This document shows positions 1 to 7,736 of a stretch of DNA of 35,549 bases, piece after piece. Below the pieces are notes generated by a model that made no database searches, was not told the DNA's origin, and worked only from the letters and a program-made list of their open reading frames with translations. The stretch lies in contig CAZBMS010000012.1 in the NCBI GenBank assembly GCA_964493125.1, positions 1 through 35,549 of the forward strand. The letters are read 5' to 3'. This stretch comes from QGNO01 sp964493125 (GTDB lineage: Bacteria > Chloroflexota > Dehalococcoidia > Lucifugimonadales > QGNO01). The position numbers and the translations under genes were made by a program. The stretch's first letter is position 1. The number at the start of each line of letters is the position of its first letter.

Positions 1-363
1 GAAGCTAGGTCTGAGTTTTGAAGTGTCATTGAGGTATCTGAATGGGTGGGCGGCAACTAAATAGCCATTACATTTGTCTGCTTCGCCCCTGAGGTCTTCG
101 ATTTGGGATACTTTCCAGCTGTCATTCCCCAATCCGAATGTTGTTATATGGCCTACCTCTGTTTGTACCTCTCTTGCTGGGATAAAAAGGATACCATGTT
201 GTTTAGAAAGCTTTTCAAGCTCATTGATATCCCACGGTTTATCATGTTCAACTAAAGCCAAGCCATCCAGTCCAATTAATTTAGCTTCGATGGCGAGTTG
301 CTCCACAGTCATATTACTATCATTGCTACCATGTTTAGAGTGGACGTGAAGGTCAAAAATCAT
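1..363 (-). CDS. PHP-domain metal-dependent phosphoesterase (3' end cut by window edge)
   Basis: An open frame of 121 codons runs off the left edge, so only the N-terminal half is present. The protein begins MIFDLHVHS and carries typical PHP-domain signatures: the HxH metal motif (H6, H8), a later EHD, a GHITTFGL segment and AAHPFR near the edge. PHP enzymes hydrolyse phosphoester bonds using two or three metal ions. The substrate here cannot be read from the sequence; related proteins include nucleases, histidinol phosphatases and uncharacterised TrpH/YciV-like enzymes. The start is well fixed because an in-frame TGA lies four codons upstream of ATG 363, although no Shine-Dalgarno sequence is visible. 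It lies 96 bp downstream of ispE on the same strand and may be the last gene of a ksgA-ispE-PHP unit. Confidence 0.85.
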   Translation of the reverse strand, partial: MIFDLHVHSKHGSNDSNMTVEQLAIEAKLIGLDGLALVEHDKPWDINELEKLSKQHGILFIPAREVQTEVGHITTFGLGNDSWKVSQIEDLRGEADKCNGYLVAAHPFRYLNDTSKLRPSF

Positions 364-459
364 TTTGAAAACTCAGAAAATACTAAAAATATGTTAAGGA
401 TATGATCAACTGACACTTTAGTTTGAAATGTCATATGAGCCAGATTTCGTTGGAATTTT

Positions 460-1314
460 TTAGCCATTTATTAACTTTGAAATGTAACCGTTTTTAGTTT
501 GCTGTTTTACCTTTTTATATATATGTGACGCTAAATCCCAATCATCAACAAGAGTAAATATAGATGGTCCAGTGCCGCTTAATTTCACAAATGGGGCTCC
601 ACAATTTAGCAAAGTCCGAAATTGATGATCTAATCCTGAAAAGGCTTCCTCCGCGACTTTCTCAAAGATATTTATCCCTTTACTTAGCGTATATATTGTT
701 CCATTCCCATTTGAGATCTCAGTAGCCAATTCCCTAGAATTCGAACCATCTGTGAAGTCTCGTTCATTCAACAAAGAGTAAACTCGAGCAGTTTTAGCGA
801 CAACTTTGTGTGGGGGACTAATTATAATTGCCCATATTTCATTTATGGACGCCGTAGGACTCAGTGTTTCTCCTTTCCCAGTCACTAGTGAGCAACCCCC
901 AGTCAAAAAGAATGGCACATCGGAACCCAATTGGATAGCGATATCAGACAGGTTTTGTGTTGATAGGTTAAGATTCCAGAGTTTGTTGAGTTCAATCAAG
1001 GTTAAGGCGGCGTCGCTACTGCCACCGCCTAATCCCGATGAGATTGGTATGTTTTTATTTAGTGATATCGATGCACCGCCTGGGTATTGACTGAAAGTTT
1101 TCAAGATTTGGGCAGAGCTGAAAACCAGATTGTTTTCGGCATTCAAAGTTGGTTCATCTGACGTAACCGATATTCCATGTGCTGATGAAAAAGTGAGCGA
1201 ATCTGATAAGTCTATAGAATGAATCAAAGTGCATACATTATGATATCCGTCAACGCGACGGCCAGTGACTTCAAGGCTTAGATTAATTTTCGCGTAGGCA
1301 TTTGTTTCATTCAT
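460..1314 (-). CDS. ispE: 4-diphosphocytidyl-2-C-methyl-D-erythritol kinase
   Basis: A GHMP-family kinase of the non-mevalonate (MEP) isoprenoid pathway, which phosphorylates the 2-hydroxyl of CDP-methylerythritol with ATP. Visible signatures are YAKINLSLEV at the N-terminus (catalytic Lys region), the glycine-rich ATP loop PISSGLGGGSSDAA, QLGSDVPFFL with the catalytic Asp, and a C-terminal KLSGTGPSIF motif. Its length of about 284 residues is normal. I place the start at ATG 1314 because family members begin a few residues before YAKIN. A TTG at 1338 would add eight residues. The start overlaps the last 8 bases of ksgA, indicating translational coupling. The ksgA-ispE pairing is common in Chloroflexota and Firmicutes. 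Confidence 0.95.
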   Translation of the reverse strand: MNETNAYAKINLSLEVTGRRVDGYHNVCTLIHSIDLSDSLTFSSAHGISVTSDEPTLNAENNLVFSSAQILKTFSQYPGGASISLNKNIPISSGLGGGSSDAALTLIELNKLWNLNLSTQNLSDIAIQLGSDVPFFLTGGCSLVTGKGETLSPTASINEIWAIIISPPHKVVAKTARVYSLLNERDFTDGSNSRELATEISNGNGTIYTLSKGINIFEKVAEEAFSGLDHQFRTLLNCGAPFVKLSGTGPSIFTLVDDWDLASHIYKKVKQQTKNGYISKLING

Positions 1315-2179
1315 TTTGTATGGGAGGCGGTGACTCAATTGAGTTGCCTTGAATTACTAGATGCAAAGCCTTCCAATCTTCCAAAGATAGTGTAGATGGG
1401 CGAGCCTCTGGTTGTATTCCAGCATACCTGAGGTGGCTGGCTGCGGCTGTGGTAGATATTTTTAGCCCTTGAGCTAGTGAGTTCCTTAGTTGTTTCCTAG
1501 GTGCACTAAATCCTCCTCTGACAACTGAGAAGAACGTTTTTCTATTTGTACAGTTAATCAGCGGCTTATCATAAGTATCTATCTTAACTATTGCAGAGGT
1601 TACTTTAGGCTTCGGATAAAAGGCTGAAGATGGAATGAATCCTACAATTTTTATGTCACCGTATATCTGAGTACCAATAGATACTAATGACATGTGACCA
1701 GGCTGAGCGATCATTTGTTTAGCAACTTCCCTCTGAACCATTATCACAGCAGTTTCTGGTGGATGTTCAGATTCAATGAAGTGCCGCAATATAGGCCCAG
1801 CGGCATAGTAAGGCAGGTTTGAAATGAGTTTGTAGGATACTCCCTTAGTTACTTTCTTGATATCAACATTACGAGCATCCTCAGGGATTATCTTTAGTCC
1901 GTCTGACTGAATCCTTTCTGAAAGAGCATTGGCTAAATTTTCGTCTAATTCAATTGCAATAACCTTGGGAGTTTGCTTAAGAAGTGCCTCAGTCAATATC
2001 CCTAAACCTGGCCCTACTTCTACGACTGTATCGGTCGGTTCAATTTGTGCTGCTTTTGTGATCATGTTGATCACGCCATTTGCGACTAAGAAGTGTTGGC
2101 CAAGAGGCTTCTTAGGATTGATTCCCATATCATTCAATATGGCCTTGGGAGATTTTTTATTAGACAGTTCAGAAACCAA
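1307..2179 (-). CDS. ksgA: 16S rRNA (adenine(1518)-N6/adenine(1519)-N6)-dimethyltransferase
   Basis: A SAM-dependent methyltransferase that dimethylates the two adjacent adenines in the 3'-terminal helix 45 loop of 16S rRNA late in 30S assembly. Recognisable segments are PKKPLGQHFL near the N-terminus, the SAM-binding motif I VVEVGPGLGILTEAL, AIELDEN (acidic SAM ribose ligand), the catalytic NLPYYAAGPIL (usual NLPY) and the C-terminal FSAPRKQLRNSL. At about 290 residues it is normal size. The longest frame begins at TTG 2179. An ATG at 2128 (MGINPKK) is possible, but family members usually carry a short helix before the PKKxLGQ motif, so the TTG is plausible. It overlaps ispE by 8 bases. Confidence 0.95.
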   Translation of the reverse strand: MVSELSNKKSPKAILNDMGINPKKPLGQHFLVANGVINMITKAAQIEPTDTVVEVGPGLGILTEALLKQTPKVIAIELDENLANALSERIQSDGLKIIPEDARNVDIKKVTKGVSYKLISNLPYYAAGPILRHFIESEHPPETAVIMVQREVAKQMIAQPGHMSLVSIGTQIYGDIKIVGFIPSSAFYPKPKVTSAIVKIDTYDKPLINCTNRKTFFSVVRGGFSAPRKQLRNSLAQGLKISTTAAASHLRYAGIQPEARPSTLSLEDWKALHLVIQGNSIESPPPIQNE

Positions 2180-2213
2180 TTTACAGTTGCCCTTTCGGGT
2201 TTTGAATTTGGGT

Positions 2214-2477
2214 GGCCGTGCACCACCCGTCGATCATGACCACGAGGCTTATTCACGTTAGAACTCAAACCAGGATATCCTGCGGCGCTCGAAACTTGCT
2301 GTTTACCGCTGCTTCCTTCCGGACCTGACGGGATTCACAGGATTCCGCCGCGCAGGGCCTGGCTCTCAACATTTTTCACGGGAATAGAGGCCTAAGGCTG
2401 GACCTTGGGGAGGAATTCAACCCCGCTATAGCGGATTGCGGGTACAAGGCGCCGCTAGTTCCCCGTCTAGCACGACC
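2214..2477 (-). ncRNA. ffs: Signal recognition particle RNA, large bacterial type with Alu domain
   Basis: Minus-strand RNA gene of about 264 nt. The S-domain core GTCCGGAAGGAAGCAGC, the hallmark of SRP RNA helix 8 where Ffh binds, lies within 2308-2328. The 5' part contains TGTACCCGCAATCCGCT (2430-2446) and GTGCTAGACGGGGAACTAGCGG-like sequence, typical of the Alu domain of Gram-positive/Chloroflexota long SRP RNAs and absent from the short E. coli 4.5S RNA. The ends pair: GGTCGTGC (2470-2477) with GCACGGCC (2214-2221), 8 bp including one G-U. The RNA works with Ffh and FtsY in co-translational membrane targeting. The exact 3' end is uncertain by about 10 nt, because a GGGTGG/CCACCC hairpin overlaps it. 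Confidence 0.93.
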
Positions 2478-2483
2478 ACTTTA

Positions 2484-2513
2484 ATATTAATCTCTGCGTA
2501 AATCCTCTGTCAA
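2484..2513 (-). promoter_or_regulatory. Promoter of the SRP RNA gene
   Basis: On the minus strand a perfect -35 box TTGACA (2508-2513) is separated by 18 bp from a -10 box TAATAT (2484-2489). The expected transcription start, about 7 nt after the -10, falls at the first paired base of the SRP RNA near 2477. This agreement between promoter and RNA 5' end supports both calls. A plus-strand -10-like TATAGT (2522-2527) for the divergent galU gene lies just beyond it. Confidence 0.75.
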
Positions 2514-2543
2514 CGAAGGTGTATAGTGTAGAATGATGGCAAT

Positions 2544-3380
2544 ATGGATAATAACGAAATAAAGTTTGCTGTTTTGCCTAGTGCTGGTTTAGGTACTAGG
2601 TTCTTGCCTTTTACAAAGGCTGTACCTAAAGTCTTAGCACTCGCTTTTGATAGGCCTCTTATACACTTAGCCGTGCTAGAGGCATTAGCTGCAAAAATTG
2701 AAAATATAATAATAGTTATTTCTGAAGGTCAAGAATCCATTAGGCAATATTTTGAACCAGACACTCAAGTTGAAAAAAATATGCGGGATAGAGGGCTTGG
2801 CATAATTGCAGATGAACTTAAATCGTTCCGAGAAAAGTTAAATTTTATATTTGTAATTCAGGAAGAACAGAAAGGTTTGGGTCATGCTGTACTTTTGTGC
2901 GAGCAACTGCTTGTGGGTGAACCATTTGTAGTTATTCTTCCGGATGACCTTCTAATAAATTCTGAACCTGAGCTTATTCGAATGATAGAAGCATGGAGCC
3001 ATTATCCAGGAAATTATGTAGCAGTAGAGACTATAGATGCTCAGGATGCCCCAAATTATGGTGTTGTTGAGATTGTGAAGCAACAGCGTAGCGAGTCGAG
3101 ATTCAAGGCTTTAAAAGGCATGGTTGAGAAGCCAAGTATTGAAGCGGCGCCTTCGAACTTAGGTGTGATAGGTAGGTATTTGCTAATGCCAACAATATTC
3201 GATGCCATTAGGGATACGAGGCCAGGTGCTATAAAAGAGATCCAACTTACTGATGCGATCAATTCATCTATTGAGAACATGCCTACGTATGCGTATATGA
3301 TTGAGGGTGTAAGGTATGATTGTGGTACTCCGCAAGGGCTGATTAAGGCATCAATAGAGATTTTTGATCAGAATAAATAG
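2544..3380 (+). CDS. galU: UTP-glucose-1-phosphate uridylyltransferase family nucleotidyltransferase
   Basis: Nucleotidyl transferase expected to make UDP-glucose from UTP and glucose-1-phosphate for envelope glycans. It shows the N-terminal nucleotide-binding signature PSAGLGTRFLPFTKAVPK, the UDP-binding LPDDLL and GMVEKP, and a C-terminal region GVRYDCGTPQGLI typical of GalU. The length of 278 residues is normal. It deviates from most GalU proteins right after TKAVPK, where the usual EML(P) is replaced by VLAL, so the sugar or nucleotide specificity is less certain than the fold. The start is ATG 2544, about 17 nt after a TATAGT -10-like box, giving a very short leader and no visible Shine-Dalgarno. 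It ends 1 bp before the end of the convergent lepA. Confidence 0.85.
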   Translation: MDNNEIKFAVLPSAGLGTRFLPFTKAVPKVLALAFDRPLIHLAVLEALAAKIENIIIVISEGQESIRQYFEPDTQVEKNMRDRGLGIIADELKSFREKLNFIFVIQEEQKGLGHAVLLCEQLLVGEPFVVILPDDLLINSEPELIRMIEAWSHYPGNYVAVETIDAQDAPNYGVVEIVKQQRSESRFKALKGMVEKPSIEAAPSNLGVIGRYLLMPTIFDAIRDTRPGAIKEIQLTDAINSSIENMPTYAYMIEGVRYDCGTPQGLIKASIEIFDQNK

Positions 3381-3381
3381 A

Positions 3382-5211
3382 TTACTTGTCTAGGTCGAGA
3401 ATTGCTAAGAAAGCTTCTTGAGGTATTTCTACCTGTCCGATCCGCTTCATTCTTTTTTTCCCCTCAGCTTGTTTTTCGAGGAGTTTACGTTTCCTGGTAA
3501 TATCTCCACCGTAACATTTTGCTATTACATTTTTTCTAATAGCCCTTATGGTTTCTCTAGCTACAATTTTGTTTCCTACACTTGCCTGAATTGGGACTTC
3601 AAACATTTGACGAGGGATTAAATCTTTCAGTTTTAGTACTAGAGATCGCCCGTGTTGATACGCTCTATCTTTGTGTATGATCAATGAAAGAGCATCAACT
3701 GACTGTGAGTTTACCAAGATGTCCAGTTTTACTAATTGAGCATTTCTATAGCCTGATGTAACATAATCCATAGAAGCATATCCCTGTGATCGTGACTTCA
3801 ATTGGTCATAAAAATCCATCAATACTTCACTTAAGGGGGCTTTGAACTCGAGTTGAACTCTAGAGTTACCTCCGTCGTTATTTCCTAGATTACCTCTCAG
3901 ATATTCCATCCTCAAAAATTCCCCGCGGCGAGTGGTAACCAAGTCCATCATGGGCCCTATGAATTTACTAGGAGTTATAATACTGAGTTCCAGCCAAGGC
4001 TCTAGTATTTCAGAAATATTTTGAGCCTCTGGCAATCCCGCAGGGCTTTCAATGTCTAGTTTGGAACCATTTGTGTGTATAACCTTGTAAGCTACGCTTG
4101 GGGCAGTTGTAAGTAAAGCCATGCCGTATTCTCTTTCAAGGCGTTCCTGAACAATGTCCATGTGTAACATTCCTAGAAACCCACATCGGAATCCAAAGCC
4201 CAATGCGACGCTGCTTTCGGGTTGGAAACTCAAGGCAGCATCGTTTAGTTGCAGTTTTTCTAGTGCCTCACCCAATTGCCTGAAGCTTTCACCATCAGAT
4301 GGAAATAATCCAGCAAAAACCATCGGTTTGAGTGGTTGATAGCCTGTTAATGATTCTGAAGCAGGATTGGATGTAGCAGTTATAGTGTCGCCGACTGGAA
4401 CCTCAGTAAGGTTTTTAAGGCCAGTGGCTACGTACCCCACCTCTCCAGTATTGAGCCTCTTCAACTTGGTCATTGCAGGGAAGAATGTGCCAATCTCCAT
4501 CACTTCAGAAGTATGCCCCGATCCTAATAGCTTGATCTTTTCCCTGTCCTCTAAGTCTCCATCGACTACACGTATGTAGGCGATGACTCCTTTATATTGA
4601 TCGTAGGATGAGTCAAATACTAACGCTCTTAGCGGCTGTTGAATTGATGAGTCATTGGGGCTTGGAATTTTATCTACTATTGCCTCAAGGACCGATTTTG
4701 TCCCCAGTCCGTTCTTAGCTGATATGAATAAGATCTCTTCTCTTTTAAATCCAAAAGTATGTTCCATTTCTTTTGCTACGATATCTGGTTCCGCAGCTGG
4801 TAAATCGACTTTGTTTATTACTGGTATTAGAGTTAAGTTATGCTCCAGAGCAATATAGACATTAGCTATGGTCTGTGCTTGCACTCCTTGGCTAGCGTCT
4901 ACTACAAGCAATGCGCCTTCACAGGCTCTAAGGCTCCGTGAAACCTCATAACTAAAATCGACGTGTCCGGGAGTGTCAATTAAGTTCAGCTGATAGTTGT
5001 TACCGTCATCAGCCAAATAAGCAATTCTTACTGCTTGTGCTTTAATGGTGATACCTCGTTCTCTTTCTAAATCCATTTGGTCAAGAACTTGGTCCATCAT
5101 GTCACGGTTTGAAATAGTTCTGGTTGACTCTAGTAAGCGGTCTGCCAAGGTAGATTTGCCGTGATCTACGTGAGCTATTATGCAAAAATTACGTATGTGA
5201 TTAGTACTCAT
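3382..5211 (-). CDS. lepA: Elongation factor 4 (LepA), back-translocating GTPase
   Basis: A ribosome-associated translational GTPase, linked to 30S maturation and rescue of stalled ribosomes under ionic or cold stress. The N-terminus IRNFCIIAHVDHGKSTLADR carries the P-loop, followed by switch-region RERGITIKAQ, DTPGHVDF and NKVDLP (G1-G4). Further on are the EF-4-specific GFRCGFLGMLHMDIVQERLEREY and the C-terminal YASMDYVTSGYR domain and KRKLLEKQAEGKKRMK tail. The length of about 609 residues is standard. ATG 5211 matches the usual family start. ATG 5235, with a weak GGTAG upstream, would add eight residues. It faces galU tail to tail with 1 bp between stop codons, so the two transcripts must overlap. 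Confidence 0.97.
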   Translation of the reverse strand: MSTNHIRNFCIIAHVDHGKSTLADRLLESTRTISNRDMMDQVLDQMDLERERGITIKAQAVRIAYLADDGNNYQLNLIDTPGHVDFSYEVSRSLRACEGALLVVDASQGVQAQTIANVYIALEHNLTLIPVINKVDLPAAEPDIVAKEMEHTFGFKREEILFISAKNGLGTKSVLEAIVDKIPSPNDSSIQQPLRALVFDSSYDQYKGVIAYIRVVDGDLEDREKIKLLGSGHTSEVMEIGTFFPAMTKLKRLNTGEVGYVATGLKNLTEVPVGDTITATSNPASESLTGYQPLKPMVFAGLFPSDGESFRQLGEALEKLQLNDAALSFQPESSVALGFGFRCGFLGMLHMDIVQERLEREYGMALLTTAPSVAYKVIHTNGSKLDIESPAGLPEAQNISEILEPWLELSIITPSKFIGPMMDLVTTRRGEFLRMEYLRGNLGNNDGGNSRVQLEFKAPLSEVLMDFYDQLKSRSQGYASMDYVTSGYRNAQLVKLDILVNSQSVDALSLIIHKDRAYQHGRSLVLKLKDLIPRQMFEVPIQASVGNKIVARETIRAIRKNVIAKCYGGDITRKRKLLEKQAEGKKRMKRIGQVEIPQEAFLAILDLDK

Positions 5212-5257
5212 TGAGAATAATGCTAGCATGTGCATAATCTACCCACAACTTTTACCT

Positions 5258-5287
5258 AAAGAGCCCTCAGTTAACTGAGGGCTCTTT
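5258..5287. terminator. Perfect 30-nt palindromic intrinsic terminator
   Basis: AAAGAGCCCTCAG (5258-5270) and CTGAGGGCTCTTT (5275-5287) form a perfect 13-bp stem around a TTAA loop, with a short T run at the 3' side on both strands. It sits between the end of the oppF-like gene (5326) and the start of lepA, both on the minus strand. It most likely terminates the ABC-ATPase transcript and insulates lepA, though its symmetry would let it work in either direction. Confidence 0.88.
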
Positions 5288-5325
5288 ATTAGAAAGCTTG
5301 AATCTGTTATGTAACAGCTATTTTC

Positions 5326-6345
5326 CTATACACGTATACATGATACGAAATGGTCATTGCCAACATTGCGTAATTCGGGTATCACAGCAGAGCAGTCATC
5401 TACTGCAATTGGGCATCTTGTATGGAATACACAACCTGGAGGTGGTGCCAACGGGCTCGGTACGTCACCCGTAAGGATGATCCGCTCTCTTGAAGATTCA
5501 ATCACCGGATCAGGAATTGGCACTGCTGAGAGAAGTGCTTTTGTGTACGGATGCAACGGATTCTCATAAAGTTCGTTTCTATCCGCTAGCTCCATAATTT
5601 TTCCAAGGTACATAACTGCTATCCGATCACTTATATGGCGAACGACTGACAGGTCATGGGCTATGAATAGGTAGGTCAGATTAAATTGCTCCTGAAGATC
5701 CTCGAGTAAGTTTATAACCTGAGCCTGAATCGATACGTCCAAAGCTGATACAGGTTCATCACAAACAATTAAGTCAGGACGTACCGCTAAAGCTCTGGCG
5801 ACACCTATTCTCTGCCTTTGACCACCACTAAATTCGTGAGGGAACCGATTAGCCATGCTAGGGTTGAGGCCCACTACGGTGAGTAGTTCTGCTACTTGAT
5901 CTCTATACTCACCTTTGCTTTGAGTCATCTTGTGTACTATAAGTGGCTCTCCAACAATGCTGCCAGCACTTTGTCTTGGATCCAATGAACTGTACGGATC
6001 CTGGAAGATCATTTGCATTCTGCGTCGGAATCGTCGCAAATTGGATCCTTTTAGCTGGACCAGATCTTCCCCTTCAAACAATACTTGCCCTTCGGTTGGC
6101 CTATAAAGCTGTAATATGCAGCGTCCGGTAGTAGTCTTTCCACAACCGCTTTCACCAACCAGTCCAAGAGTCTCCCCTCTCTTTATGGAGAACGAGACTC
6201 CGTCAACTGCTTTAATATCAGCAATCTTCTTTTGAAATATGACACCCGAACGTACTGGGAAGTACATTTTGAGGTCTTTTACTGATACCAGTTCATCTGT
6301 CTCACCTTTGGATTTAGAAGTCTTACTTTCTTTCTGTGCTACCAA
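5326..6345 (-). CDS. Oligopeptide/dipeptide ABC transporter ATP-binding subunit (OppF/DppF type)
   Basis: Cytoplasmic ATPase of a peptide-type ABC importer. It has the Walker A GESGCGKTT, the Q-loop FQDPYSSLDPRQ, the signature SGGQRQRIGVARAL, the Walker B LIVCDEPVSALD and H-loop FIAHDL. A C-terminal oligopeptide-specific extension carries a cysteine cluster (CVFHTRCP, DDC, SC) that in this family can bind an iron-sulfur cluster. The start is decided by the ribosome binding site: AGGAGGG (6351-6357) lies 5 nt before TTG 6345, and the TAG stop of the upstream gene is part of that site. A longer frame from ATG 6387 would overlap oppD and has no such site. It forms an operon with the OppD-like gene. 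No permease or binding protein is nearby. Confidence 0.93.
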   Translation of the reverse strand: MVAQKESKTSKSKGETDELVSVKDLKMYFPVRSGVIFQKKIADIKAVDGVSFSIKRGETLGLVGESGCGKTTTGRCILQLYRPTEGQVLFEGEDLVQLKGSNLRRFRRRMQMIFQDPYSSLDPRQSAGSIVGEPLIVHKMTQSKGEYRDQVAELLTVVGLNPSMANRFPHEFSGGQRQRIGVARALAVRPDLIVCDEPVSALDVSIQAQVINLLEDLQEQFNLTYLFIAHDLSVVRHISDRIAVMYLGKIMELADRNELYENPLHPYTKALLSAVPIPDPVIESSRERIILTGDVPSPLAPPPGCVFHTRCPIAVDDCSAVIPELRNVGNDHFVSCIRV

Positions 6346-6355
6346 GATGTCCCTC

Positions 6356-7360
6356 CTAGACCCTAGCTGTTGTTTTGCCCTTTTCAATGTTGAGAGCTTC
6401 CCAACAAGCCGCTTCGTGTTTGTCTACATCATATATGTCCAAACTTGGTGTGTCAGTTGCACACTTATCAACGGCATACCGACAACGTGCTCTGAAGCTG
6501 CAGCCTTGAGGTAGGTTAATCAAGTCAGGGGGCTGCCCTTCGATTGGTACGAGCTTCACACGCTTTGCCTCATCAAGCCTTGGAACCGACTGAAGCAACC
6601 CTAGGGTATAAGGATGCTTTGGATGATGATATATCTCCTCGGCGGTACCTTTCTCGATGATCTTCCCTGCGTACATAACGTTCACTCGGTCAGCGTAACG
6701 TGCTACAACACCTAAGTTGTGTGTTATAACGATCAGTGCCGCACCAAATTCTCTACAGAGACTCTTCATGAGCTCGAGAATCTGTGCTTGGATAGTTACG
6801 TCAAGAGCAGTTGTTGGCTCGTCAGCTATAAGAAGTTTTGGGTTACAACTAAGTGCCATTGCTATCATGACTCGCTGTCGCATACCTCCACTGAATTGGT
6901 GTGGATATTGAGAGAGACGTCTCTCTGAGTCCGGTATGCCAACCATCTGTAAAAGTTCTGCTGCTCGTTTTTCAGCTCCGTCCTTAGAGATGTTCAGATG
7001 GAGTTCCATTGTTTCGGTTAACTGTCGCCCTATTGTGAGCACCGGGTTCAAAGAGGTCATGGGCTCCTGGAATACCATAGCGATTTCTTTGCCTCTTATC
7101 GCTCTCATTTGCTCTTCCTCAACCTTGAGAATGTCTTCTCCTTCGAATATGACCTCTCCCTCAGTTACCTTACCGGGAGGCCATGGTATAAGACCCATTA
7201 ATGAAAGCGCACTGACACTTTTGCCGCATCCGCTTTCGCCGACTAAGCCTAAGGTTTCGCCTGGTTGAAGATCGTAAGAAACGCCATCTACAGCTTTGAC
7301 TACGCCTTCCATTGTGAAAAATTGTGTGTGTAAGTTTTTTACTTCAAGGAGCGGTGCCAT
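6356..7360 (-). CDS. Oligopeptide/dipeptide ABC transporter ATP-binding subunit (OppD/DppD type)
   Basis: Partner ATPase of the following OppF-like gene, powering import of peptides or, in related systems, nickel or glycosides. The sequence shows Walker A GESGCGKSV, Q-loop FQEPMTSLNPVL, signature SGGMRQRVMIAMAL, Walker B LLIADEPTTALD and H-loop VITHNLG. The C-terminal extension (CSFRARC, KCA, AAC) is typical of OppD. At 334 residues it is normal length. The start is ATG 7360 with a GGGGGAG purine tract immediately upstream. D- and F-type subunits normally act as a heterodimer on two permeases. Those permeases and the substrate-binding protein are not in this window, so the substrate cannot be assigned. 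It lies downstream of two tRNA genes and may read through from their promoter. Confidence 0.93.
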   Translation of the reverse strand: MAPLLEVKNLHTQFFTMEGVVKAVDGVSYDLQPGETLGLVGESGCGKSVSALSLMGLIPWPPGKVTEGEVIFEGEDILKVEEEQMRAIRGKEIAMVFQEPMTSLNPVLTIGRQLTETMELHLNISKDGAEKRAAELLQMVGIPDSERRLSQYPHQFSGGMRQRVMIAMALSCNPKLLIADEPTTALDVTIQAQILELMKSLCREFGAALIVITHNLGVVARYADRVNVMYAGKIIEKGTAEEIYHHPKHPYTLGLLQSVPRLDEAKRVKLVPIEGQPPDLINLPQGCSFRARCRYAVDKCATDTPSLDIYDVDKHEAACWEALNIEKGKTTARV

Positions 7361-7435
7361 TACTCCCCCTTCTTATACCTTAATTTTTTAAGATGTCAGT
7401 ATTAAAGATTTCCGTTTGTACTACTTTGTACTACG

Positions 7436-7517
7436 TGGGGAAGAGGAGACTCGAACTCCTACGCCTTGCGGCACATGATCCTAAGTCATGCTCGTCTACC
7501 AATTCCGACACTTCCCC
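7436..7517 (-). tRNA. tRNA-Leu (anticodon TAG)
   Basis: Minus-strand cloverleaf with acceptor stem GGGGAAG (7511-7517) pairing with CTTCCCC (7437-7443). The anticodon loop CTTAGGA contains TAG, reading CUA and other CUN leucine codons. The long variable arm (GTGCCGCAAGGCGTA region) is characteristic of tRNA-Leu, and the T arm GGAGTTCGAGTCTCC is complete. No 3' CCA is encoded. It lies 40 bp downstream of tRNA-Lys, probably on the same transcript. Confidence 0.95.
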
Positions 7518-7557
7518 TCGTTCCAGTTGTATCACTAAACCACAATTGGTTAGACTG

Positions 7558-7630
<73 letters not shown>

Positions 7631-7660
7631 CCACTAGGCTTGAACCCCGTGAGTCCACGA

Positions 7661-7689
7661 AATGTAACATTACGGGATATTGCTGTCAA
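7661..7689 (-). promoter_or_regulatory. Promoter of the tRNA-Lys/tRNA-Leu unit
   Basis: On the minus strand, TTGACA (7684-7689, perfect -35) is followed after exactly 17 bp by TACATT (7661-7666, four of six -10 bases). The predicted start near 7654 lies 24 nt upstream of tRNA-Lys. The position between the tautomerase end and the first tRNA fits a stable-RNA promoter, which might also serve the peptide-transport ATPases further down. Confidence 0.7.
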
Positions 7690-7736
7690 CACTCGTAAAT
7701 CAAGCCTTATGCCTAACTCTAGATTTACCCATAGGC

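Noticed and set aside
1929..2261. 110-residue plus-strand frame across ksgA and the SRP RNA 3' end
   Set aside because: It is antisense to ksgA and enters the SRP RNA gene; it shows no recognisable domain.
7523..7550. Imperfect inverted repeat CCAGTTGT ... ACAATTGG between the two tRNA genes
   Set aside because: One mismatch on the transcribed strand and only eight bases per arm; spacer sequences between tRNAs often show this by chance.
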